Below are positions 11,601 to 20,230 of a DNA stretch of 64,000 bases, piece after piece (position 1 is the first letter of the stretch; each line of letters starts with the position of its first letter). This stretch comes from Isoetes taiwanensis (Eukaryota; Streptophyta; Lycopodiopsida; Isoetales; Isoetaceae). The notes below the pieces were generated by a model. The model did no database searches. It was not told the origin of the DNA and saw nothing but the letters and a program-made list of their open reading frames with translations. Location: assembly GCA_021234155.1 (NCBI GenBank), contig JAJEKV010000146.1:496001-560000 (forward strand). Reading direction: 5' to 3'. The position numbers and the translations under genes were made by a program.

Positions 11601-13690
11601 AAGAGCCACAATTATGTATAGATAAACCGTCTGACGTAAACCTCAATGAAACGACTCTAAATCGTCGGATCCAGCTCCTCCAAGCTTAAAATCGGCTATC
11701 CAATCCTTTTCTTTTGCTCTTGTTTACCATAAAAGCCATGAACAGAGCTTTGCCCTTGAGCATGCAATCGAAGCTATATCTGTTCTAGGGCCTAGAGGCC
11801 TTGTTCCCTGAAGTGGATAGCCTGGTCTGCTGGAACACGATATTTGAGAACAAGAAGGAAAGAGAAGAACCAAATTGAGGAGGGTCAAAGAGAATTTCTC
11901 CACTTTTTATTTTATTTTTAGCACGCCAGCCTAACCAAGCGTGCAACCCTCCTTGCAATTCTAGGCTATCCACGTAGCAGTTCCAAATCAGCCAAATCTT
12001 AGGTGGCATCATATTATGCCATTGGATTTGCATTTTCCTAAATCGATGGCCACGAAAATTAGAAATGGCAGAAAAATAAGCAAGGCATGCCTGTTCGGGA
12101 ACGACCCGTGCATCTTCATCTGCTCGAGGAAGCCCTTGATTCCATTGTCCATGTCCGTTGCCGTTGCCCTTACCAGGGCCTGCGTCTTCTTCCCTATTGT
12201 TGAGTTTTTTCTTACTGTTACCTTGGCATTTTTCAAGTTTGAAGTCGCCCAGATCCTCTTTCATTTTTTATGGCGCCTTCTTACAATTCTCCATCGGTTT
12301 TTTAAGGGTTGCTTGCTTGTATTTTGCGCCGCATCAAATCGGCTTGCTTCTTCCTGTCTTTTGCATGTTTTGTAACGGTGGTTGTTTGTGGCTTCTTGAT
12401 CATTTTCTTTATGGCTTTCGGTCCAGGGCGCAAGGTGGGGCACTTTGTGGAGCCTATTTTTTGTCGACAGTTTATTCTGCACCAGCATCAAACATGAAAA
12501 GCAGAGCCAGGCATTTGTTTGGAACCTATTTTATTTGTTAAGTACGCAGTCGGGTTTTCAATGAGAAGGCGGATTAGCCGTTCTATTACATCAAAGTTTT
12601 CTTCCTTCTTTCTTGAATTGGTTTTGTGCAACTTTGTTCTATTAAAGCTTTCTTTCTTCTTGATGGATTGGGTTTTGTGCAACCTATTTTTGTTCAGGTG
12701 TTTTGTTCTGCCGATTTCCCATCCCATCTAGAAGGCAAACCAGTCATTTGCTTCAATCAGTTCCCTATTCTGTCAAAGTTTTCTTCCATCTTCAATGGAT
12801 TTGTTACATGCCATCAACGGGTCCTGCTTTGCCGAGACTGATCCAAGGGTTGTTGCGGACAAGAATCGTTTGAAACTGGTTTCATGTGGTCTCAGCCAAC
12901 AGCCACTGGTTGCAAAAGAAGGGTTGCTTGCCCTAAGAGTAAGCTTGTTGTAAATAAAGGGCTCTTTGACTGAATATTTTGCATGAGAAGGATAAAAAAC
13001 GTCTCAGAACTGTCTGCCGACCATTTACCGACCATCCATGCACTGTTTTAATCGGCTTTTCACAATTGTAGCGGCGACTATTACCATCTGGCAAAGCCAG
13101 GTAAATCTTTATGTGGAGCTTTATCCTTTTAAGATCGGCATGAATAGACTATTGCATGCAGCAGCCTCCTTTCTTTATTGTTTTAGATAAATAGCCAAAC
13201 CGGAGGACTTTTCATCTGCTTCCTCTGCTAAGATCTTGTATGGACGATGGCGACTCTTCCAGCAGACTGGCGATGCGCGGCATTAGCAAGAACAATCCAT
13301 CAAAAGCTATGATTGAGATTCTAGGGCCTGAGAAATGGCTTGGTTTTTGGCCGGCAAGCATACAGAGATCCGCCTTTTAATTCAACCTCTGCTGTTCTGG
13401 CAAAAATATCCCCTGTTTTTTACCTTTTTGCATTGAAAGTTTTGCAATTGGAGTGTGCCGGAAAAGGCAAAAGAAGATTGATTGCTCTAAAGCAACCTCA
13501 TAGATTGATCCATAGTACCGTTAATAGTAGAACCTTTCTTCCCAATTTTTCTCACATATCCGCAACTTTCAAATGTAAACTTGGGAAAGGAAGCTAGTAA
13601 TTTAACTTGCCCCAACAATAAGAAAGAGAGGCACTTGTTGCTATATTCTGCATCATTGTTAATTTTTCGCCCTTTAATCAATTAACTAGT
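11601..13690. other. Unassigned stretch
   Basis: Contains the second copy of the dispersed block (11,880-12,060) and several open frames on both strands at 11,785-12,840 that match nothing I know. A short open frame at 13,238-13,380 (MDDGDSSSRLAMRG...) is also unrecognised. Nothing can be called a gene with confidence. Confidence 0.3.
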
Positions 13691-13699
13691 ATTGAAGTA

Positions 13700-14230
13700 G
13701 ACCTGGAGGATGTTCTCGAGAGCATTGGATGATAATGTTATTGAGGGTTATGTGCATTTTCTCCAAATCAAGACAATCTGCTTGCTTTACGCAAGCATGA
13801 GTTCTGGAGATGTCATTGTATATAATGCCATAGATTTGGATGCACTATGCCAGGTAGTAAATGGAGATTGTTTTGGTGTTTCTTGTCAACACATAATTAA
13901 CACTTATTTTTCTATCAGATCCAAGCTCACAGGTCTCCATTGACTGCAATGGCCATGTCAATGGATGGATCACTCCTCGCAACCACTTACGACGAGGAAC
14001 CTGTAATTCCTATCCACATCATTCAACAAGCTACAAAGGTTTTTTTTTTTCCATATTTTAAGTCTTCTGAAATTAAGATAAGTTTGTGATAATAAATGTC
14101 AAACTATATATGAAATAAAAAAGAACCATTTTCTTTATCAGGCTTTCACATTTCGACGAGGAACATATCCAGCAACTATTTAGTCACTTTCCTTTGGTCC
14201 CCATCTCTGCAGTTCATCTGGATCACTCGT
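13700..14230 (+). pseudogene. ATG18B: ATG18b-like autophagy protein, pseudogene fragment
   Basis: Three exon-like blocks match the middle of plant ATG18b, a WD40/PROPPIN protein that binds phosphoinositides during autophagosome formation. Block 1 (about 13,715-13,854) gives LCAFSPNQDNLLAL, then, after a frameshift, ASMSSGDVIVYNAIDLDA. Block 2 (13,919-14,038) gives IQAHRSPLTAMAMSMDGSLL and IHIIQQATK. Block 3 (about 14,144-14,229) gives FTFRRGTYPATI followed directly by a stop, then SLSFGP. Splice-like borders are kept between the blocks, so this is a decayed genomic copy, not a processed one. The FRRG phosphoinositide-binding motif is still readable. The N-terminal and C-terminal propeller blades were not found. 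Confidence 0.8.
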
Positions 14231-16550
14231 AAGTTTGTAATCACTTTGTTTTGTACTATCAGGACAGAAGGTTTTATATTGTCAGAATTGGATTTCGTTC
14301 AGACAGACACTAAACTCTTCATAAAATTGGCAATTCTATTAGAAAAAGAACAGGAGACCCTTAAGATGTTCATCTGATCCTTGGTAGTTAAGAAGAAAGA
14401 CTTTAGCAACGCAAGAACCGAGAGCAAAAGTTCATTTCTGATCATTAATATGTTGGATACATCAGCTACTCTTGAAGTGGATTCAAATATACATTTTCCT
14501 TTTTTTCCAAGCTAACAAGCAGTTCTATTGGCTGTTGGCAGCAATTGCAGGATATGTGTGTTGAGCAGATATGTGCACTTCTTGTAGGTCTTCTCCAATA
14601 GAGTGTGGGAATTAGGTCTTGTCTCCATTGCTCATTCATTTTATCTCTGCAAGCATTTTTCCATGTCTGCTCAAGTGTTATACTTACAGTTAAACAAAAC
14701 ATATACGGTTTAAGATTGTGAGGATGCTTGGTTGCAAGGTGAAGAATTCAAGAGGCATAGACTTCTTCTAGTCCTTCTCCGCATCGAGCTTGTGCTTTAT
14801 GTCAAAGTTATAACTTGCTTCATTATGTTGTCTGCTCTCAAGAATATTTTCTTTAAAGGCTCGAAGCTGTAGGCAGATTATATGTAGGTAAATGTCGCAG
14901 TCCCCGTGATTCAAATTTCGTTTCTTATGGTTTGCAAGATGTTATTGGTAACCATTTTGAAGTTTTGTCGTTCACTCGGCGGATACAAGGTCTTCAAATT
15001 TTCATGTAAGTAAGGGCACCTATTCTTCATCTTAGTATGGAAAAACCTGGTTGGAGTTTCATGAACATCTCAAAGCATTTCATACACATTTGCCTCTAGG
15101 ATCTCCTTTCGAGAAAACATTTCATATGGGACGTTTTTCGAAACACTGCTTATCCGTTGGAGATGGAAGGTCAAAGTTTTCGCTCCGGTGACATTTGCAA
15201 AGAAAAGCATGGTATCTGCTTTACTTTTCACTTGTAAAACTCTAGATTTTGCATGAATCCAACTTCACATTTGGTGCATTCTATATGTTGTAGATTATTT
15301 CATCAGGATTTCTACTTCATAGTCGATCCATTCAGTATCCAAATTTTCTCCAAGTTCTATCTCCATGGCACAATCTACAAGCTGTTATTTTACATCTTAA
15401 TCCTCCTCTATTGAACAAGATTCTTGTTCTTTTTTATTGTTGGGATAGGTATACCTCAAACCCTAGCATTCATGCAAAGGGAAAATGATTTCTTCTCTAT
15501 CTATGCTCTTGAGGCTGATCTGATGGCCATTATGGCACCAGTATGTGGCACATGATTTGCAGAACTGACTCGCTTGTGGCTCGAACATATTAAGTGTCGC
15601 AATGATTGATGGGTGCCTAGAAGGTAACGAACCAATGGATTTTATGTTTCTTTTTAGTAAGCTCGCAGTTCATTGTCTTTTTCATTTAGATTTTTCATTA
15701 GAGTGGTTGGTTTCGTTTATTAGTCCGTACAAGCTGCACATTCTTCCGAGCATTCTTCCATGATCAGTATGCTTGCTCTAAAGAGAATCTAAAGATTCTT
15801 GTTCTTTGGTGGAGACGTCATTTTGATTATTTACATGTTATGACCTCATTTCTCCTATCTCTGAATTTTGTTTTCTCTTTGTTCCTGAAAAATAATAATG
15901 TGTGATCCTTGAGATGAAATGCAAATGTAAACCTGGATTGCCTCCTGAAGCTCCTCATATTCTTGCAAAACCATCGGTGATGTTGACAAATTATTTGCCA
16001 TATCTGAGGAATGCTGCAAAGAGGTGCACTTGGTCTCTCTGTTAAGATTGTTTAAAATACTAAACTTGACGCTGCCTTTTTGGAAAGGCATTTGACATGA
16101 TGTATTCCTTTGAGGGCATTGATTGTTGCATCTCTATAGGAAGAAGGTAGTTTCAATCTGTTCTTCTCCAGTGGCAACTCTTAGGCTGACATCTCTTAAC
16201 TTATGGAACGGTCTAAAGGTCAAGTTTCCTCATAGTTTGAGAGTTTTTTTTTCTCCCCTTTTTTAAGAAGTGAATTATGCCATGCAATATTATTTTAAAA
16301 ACTCTGTTGCTACGATATCATCACTCTTGTTTGGTTCTGTTTTCAGAACATTGAGGCTTACAACTGGAACAACCACATTCTGACGCACTTGAAAAGGCAG
16401 TCTCATTGCAATAGATACGCATGATTCTATCCTATCTGGGTCAATTGATCTTAGTGCAAATCCGATTGCAACATGAGTAAATGAAGGCCTCGGGCAAAGA
16501 AAACAACGAAGAACCGGTGAGCGTAAGCCTAAAAAAAAAAAAAAAAAAAA
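14231..16550. other. Unassigned; poly(A) tract at its end
   Basis: No gene recognised. A 20-base poly(A) run at 16,531-16,550 may mark the 3' end of a plus-strand retroposed sequence, but its body matches nothing I know. Confidence 0.3.
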
Positions 16551-17400
16551 CATTAACTACAACAAATACACGTATCAACTGAGAATACTTTTCACGGGAT
16601 TTGTTAAACACATCCTAAGGAAAAAAATGTGGAGGCCATGTGCAACCATCTTAGAGGGCATCACCACCTTTCAAGCTTCTATATTGCACGTCGGTTATAA
16701 CTTGATCATAGATAAAAGTCTCTAAACAAGCAGTCGGGACAATGATGACAACGCTAATGAAATTATCCAACCACAATCACAAACCGAGCAATCCAATGAC
16801 CATTGAAAAGGCGACATATGCTCTTGATGACAAGCTTGTCATCGAATTGTTTGGAAATATTGATTTCTTTCTAGATCCGCCATGTGATGACAATTAATAG
16901 CCTTACAAACTTCACTTTCATATTTCTCATGTTCTGAACAATGAAATCTAAAGACATTACATAAACGTTTATAACACAACAAAAATGGATACAACAACCT
17001 CATATCCTAACCATCCAAAACTAAGAAATATTGGTACATACGGAGGGGCGTCATCTAAATTATCCAAGCAACATATGCTATTTCGATCGCGGAAAATAAA
17101 TTTCAATACAATTTTGCCCTAATACAAACATAATTCAATTATATTTTCCTATCCAATTACCTTGCCCTAATTTTCATGCGCCTTTATTTTCTATGGTCTC
17201 TGGCGTGCCTTTTTGCTAGTTTTATTTTTTTAATCGTAGATCTAGAAAGTTGAAAATCTAACGGCGTAAATTGAAACTTGCTGAAGTGGATTGCAACATG
17301 GATATCCTAGAATTTAAGAAAATGTTGTGGGGGGAGGGAGGCAAGCATGCCGATAACCGATAAGCTTACCTTATTCGCCTCGGCCTCGGCCATACCGAGA
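16551..17400. other. No feature seen
   Basis: AT-rich intergenic sequence with no open frame of note. Confidence 0.4.
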
Positions 17401-17410
17401 GTCGAATTAC

Positions 17411-17744
17411 TATAAAAATGTGTCTATTTTATCCCACGTAGTTCTTCCTTCGCTTGCTATGGTGGCGCCGCAAAACAAAGTTATGGCCAAGCAAAGTTTT
17501 TCTCCCTGGAGGTTAAGGGTAGCAAGTCAGGGCCTCTAGCCGACAAAGCTATGGTTTTGCTCACCGAAGAATTGCCATAGCTGTGCAGAAGACCAAGAAA
17601 AAAGCTGTGTCAAAGACCACCAGAGCCGGACTTCAGTCCCCAGTGGGTCGATTGCAAACTATTTGAAGCAGGGCAGATATTCCAAGCGCATTGGCTCCGG
17701 CGCCCCTGTTTATCTAGCCGCTCTGCTTCTGCTTCTGGAATAGC
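17411..17744 (+). pseudogene. Histone H2A pseudogene with residual promoter
   Basis: From about 17,588 the plus strand reads [22 protein letters not shown]. After a frameshift near 17,660 it reads [20 protein letters not shown] and then stops at about 17,742. This is the H2A docking/N-terminal region (canonical form AGLQFPVGRI ... [22 protein letters not shown]); the core histone would package DNA. The frame is broken, F is changed to S, and everything after the first alpha-helix is lost. A TATA-like TATAAAAAT at 17,411 sits upstream, so the copy seems to have moved with flanking DNA. Confidence 0.8.
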
Positions 17745-18143
17745 CAGTATAATCACCAGCAGCGCTTTTGACGAATTTTTCCAAGCAAAAATTCATTCTA
17801 CACATATGATTCCTTCGTTGCTATTGTTGATGCATTTTGGGCAACTCGGCACTTCTAGAAACTCTGATGATCATGCAGAAGAATCCGGAGCAACGACCAG
17901 TTCTCGCTGCTTCATGTCTCCATGCAAACCTTTGAATTGGTCGGCGTTACAATCCGGCCAACATCTTCCACCCAAATGCGACCTATTCTGTGACAAATTG
18001 CCAAAAAAAAACTGTGCAGCGGCCTTCTTCTGGTGGAGCTAGAATGGAAGTGTATTGTCTCAAAAAAGAAAGATTTTGTGAGTAACAGAACTTTTGGTCT
18101 TGCATGCCCTTTTCTGAAAAAAAACAGAGCCAAATGTGGTTTT

Positions 18144-18290
18144 ATGAAACAAATTAGCCTCTGTCGTAGTTCAACAGGTAAGACATTGCTCCGCCGTGGT
18201 ATGAAACAAATTAGCCTCTGCCGTGGTCAGGCAAGGAATTCCGCCATAGGCAAATTTTTTTTCCGTCAGCCAAAGAATTTCTAGGTTCGT
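18144..18290 (+). repeat. Short repeat with tRNA-like segment
   Basis: The 20-base unit ATGAAACAAATTAGCCTCTG occurs at 18,144-18,163 and again at 18,201-18,220. After the first copy, GTAGTTCAACAGGTAAGACA resembles a tRNA D-arm/A box, and GGTTCGTAATTC at about 18,285 resembles a B box. Possibly an old SINE; weak. Confidence 0.3.
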
Positions 18291-19174
18291 AATTCAACCC
18301 AGACGAGCATTACGTTTGTTAATTTCCGGCGGAGGAATTCTGCCAGAAACGTTTTGAGGCGGCGCCGCCATCCCAGGCAGTGCACGTCCAGTGGAATTCC
18401 TCCGGTCCGGAAATTATCTAATACATAATAGGGAAATTTACCAAAATAACCTTAATTGTTGACTTAATTCCCCAAAAGCCCTTCATATTTTTGAAATTCC
18501 CAAAATGCCCCTAATTCTTAAGTATTTTCCCAAATAGCGCTTTGTATTTTAAAAATCAACAAAGAGCACGTTTTTACAATAGACGATAGGAGAAGTGTTT
18601 GTTATGATGACAATAATTTGGAAAAAAAAAATAGAAACCATGGCATTATGACAAAAATATACAACGTAAATGTCAAATAGGATTTCTACAACCTAGATGG
18701 GGATAAAGCTCTCGACGTTGTCGCCGAAAAATAATAGCAACAACTGCGTAACCGCAAAGGAATTCTAACATTGCCACTTTACGCACGAACATGTTTTAGA
18801 CTCAATATTAACCATAAATTATCGTTCTGTACTTTGTACTTCAAATATAAATGCATCAGAAGAAAGTACTATGTACCTTCTAGCTCGTCTAGTGACCTTT
18901 GTAATATGTCATTGAGCATACGTAGCAGCTTCTCCACAAGATGCCACAAACCTTCTCCACACGATTCTTGTAAAAGCATTCAGCTAGTTGTCTTCGAATT
19001 ATTTCTAGCATTGAAATGATAGGTTTATCTCTAGCGTCAAGAAGCCAAGAATTTAAAGCCCTGTAAAGAATGATCATGTGCGTGCTTTTTGGTGATTTTT
19101 AAAATACACGGGGGTTTTGGGATAATACTTAAGATTTAAGGACATTTTAAGAATTTTAAAAATACGAAGGGCTT

Positions 19175-19340
19175 TGTTGAGAAATGAGCCTTCTATGATT
19201 GGGTGGACAAGCTGGGGATCGAACCCAGGACCTCTTGCTTGCAAGCCAAGTACTCTACCACTGAGCTACCGGCCCTTTGATGGGCTTTCGGTACTCTTCC
19301 ACTGAGACATTCTTCATGTGTGCCCATTACACATACTCCA
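19175..19340 (-). repeat. TRIM 3' LTR
   Basis: About 166 bp, nearly identical to the other LTR without its 58-bp duplication. It begins on the minus strand with TGGAGTATG, so it lacks the first dozen bases of the 5' LTR. Confidence 0.85.
19204..19275 (-). tRNA. tRNA-Ala(UGC)-like sequence inside TRIM 3' LTR
   Basis: The same 72-nt sequence as in the other LTR with one change in the acceptor 3' side (CTTGTCC). Both internal promoter boxes and anticodon TGC are kept. Two aligned copies at the same LTR position show that the tRNA-like part belongs to the element. Confidence 0.7.
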
Positions 19341-19397
19341 TTCCTCCTTAATGGGCACACCAATCCATTCCAGCCTTCACCACAATCCACATGCTTC

Positions 19398-19775
19398 CCT
19401 CCTCGGGCAACTCCACCACTGCGGGAGTTGGACTTTCCACTGGCCTCTCACCCCTACACCACTGGGGAATATCCCGATGCGGGCAACTCCACCACTGCGG
19501 GAGTTGGACTTTCCACTGGCCAAGCTTTGCTCATTCTCACCCCTACACCACCGGGGAATATCCGATGCGGTTAAGCACCCTCTACTGGGACGCACCCTGC
19601 AAGGGAGTTGGACTTTCAGCGGCCAAGCTTTGCTCATTCTCACCCCTACACCATTTGGGAATATCCCGATCGCGGGCAACTCCACCACTGCGGGAGTTGG
19701 ACTTTCCACTGGCCAAGCTTTGCTCATTCTCACCCCTACACCACTGGGGAATATCCCGATGCGGTTAAGCACCCT
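19398..19775. repeat. Tandem repeats in the TRIM interior
   Basis: Units of about 85-95 bases repeat three to four times: GGGCAACTCCACCACTGCGG, then GGAGTTGGACTTTCCACTGG, CCAAGCTTTGCTCATTCTC, then ACCCCTACACCACTGGGG. One unit is a variant with CACCCTCTACTGGGACGCACC. Open frames seen here only follow the repeat period and are not genes. Confidence 0.85.
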
Positions 19776-19784
19776 CTACTTGGG

Positions 19785-19802
19785 ACCATGGCTCTGATAC
19801 CA
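19785..19802 (-). other. Primer-binding site for initiator tRNA-Met
   Basis: On the minus strand it reads TGGTATCAGAGCCATGGT, complementary to the 3' end of plant initiator tRNA-Met. It starts directly after the LTR end CAACA, as is usual for TRIM and copia-like elements. It fixes the strand of the element. Confidence 0.9.
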
Positions 19803-20035
19803 TGTTGAGAAATGAGCCTTCTATGATTGGGTGGACAGGCTGGGGATCGAACCCAGGACCTTGAGAAATGAGCCTTCTATGATTGGGTGGACAGGCTGGG
19901 GATCGAACCCAGGACCTCTTGCTTGCAAGCCAAGTACTCTACCACTGAGCTACCGGCCCTTTGATGGGCTTTCGGCACTCTTCCACTGAGTCATTCTTCA
20001 TGTGTGCCCATTACACATACTCCAACATTCCAACA
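19803..20035 (-). repeat. TRIM 5' LTR
   Basis: 233 bp on the minus strand, beginning TGTTGGAATG and ending CTCAACA. It is longer than the other LTR (about 166 bp), mainly because a 58-bp segment is tandemly doubled (19,805-19,862 repeated from 19,863). The duplicated part covers the 3' half of the tRNA-like sequence. Confidence 0.85.
19888..19959 (-). tRNA. tRNA-Ala(UGC)-like sequence inside TRIM 5' LTR
   Basis: A 72-nt cloverleaf can be drawn: acceptor GGGCCGG with CCTGTCC (five Watson-Crick pairs, one G:U, one C-U mismatch), D arm TAGCTCAGTGGTAGAGT, anticodon loop CTTGCAA (anticodon TGC) and T arm CTGGG-TTCGATC-CCCAG. The third acceptor pair is G3:U70, the identity mark of alanine tRNA. 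The A box TAGCTCAGTGG and B box GGTTCGATCCC match consensus, so RNA polymerase III could start here. Its position inside an LTR, the mismatch and a weak G-G pair in the anticodon stem argue against a normal host tRNA gene. Confidence 0.7.
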
Positions 20036-20230
20036 GGCTTTTTGGGAATTAAGTCAACGATTAAGGTTATTTTGGTAAATTTCCCTATATTTTGATACTT
20101 TGATAATTTGGAACAACGTTTTAACATGTTCTCCAATGTAAGGCACAGTAATAATAATATATATATAATGAGAAGAACAAATCAAGTGCCTAGTCCAGAC
20201 CAATATCACTTGGATCCGATCTGATGTGAG

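Larger units (their letters stand above)
19175..20035 (-). mobile_element. TRIM retrotransposon carrying a tRNA-Ala-like sequence in its LTRs
   Basis: An 861-bp element bounded by 5-bp target copies GGCTT (19,170-19,174 and 20,036-20,040). LTRs lie at about 19,175-19,340 (3' LTR, minus sense) and 19,803-20,035 (5' LTR). They begin TG and end CA, with the shared end TTCTCAACA on the minus strand. A tRNA-iMet primer-binding site lies directly inside the 5' LTR, and a purine-rich tract (AAGGAGGAA, about 19,341-19,349) lies directly inside the 3' LTR. The internal part has no coding capacity and consists of short tandem repeats. Size and layout match terminal-repeat retrotransposons in miniature, which depend on proteins of other retrotransposons. 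Each LTR contains a 72-nt tRNA-like segment. Confidence 0.88.
18431..20085. mobile_element. Non-autonomous TIR transposon (MITE-like), split by a TRIM
   Basis: The left end GGGAAATTTACCAAAATAAC is mirrored at the right end (TTATTTTGGTAAATTTCCC), and the inverted similarity runs for about 105 bases once the TRIM at 19,175-20,035 is taken out of the right arm. TA dinucleotides flank both ends (18,429-18,430 and 20,086-20,087), as expected for a Tc1/mariner or Stowaway-like insertion. Without the TRIM and its target copy the element would be about 790 bp. There is no coding capacity. The superfamily is inferred from the TA only. Confidence 0.7.

Noticed and set aside
11785-12840. Open frames up to 159 residues on both strands
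   Set aside because: No recognised motif, overlapping on both strands, and part of the region is a dispersed repeat.
14870-16100. C-terminal exons of the ATG18b pseudogene
   Set aside because: Searched by eye for the usual C-terminal propeller text and found none.
19318-19808. Several overlapping open frames up to 159 residues on both strands
   Set aside because: They follow the 85-95 base repeats inside the TRIM; proline/histidine-rich text repeats with the DNA period, so they are not genes.
19204-19959. Two ordinary host tRNA-Ala genes
   Set aside because: Both copies sit at the same place in the two LTRs of one element, with an acceptor mismatch and a weak anticodon stem; they belong to the retrotransposon.
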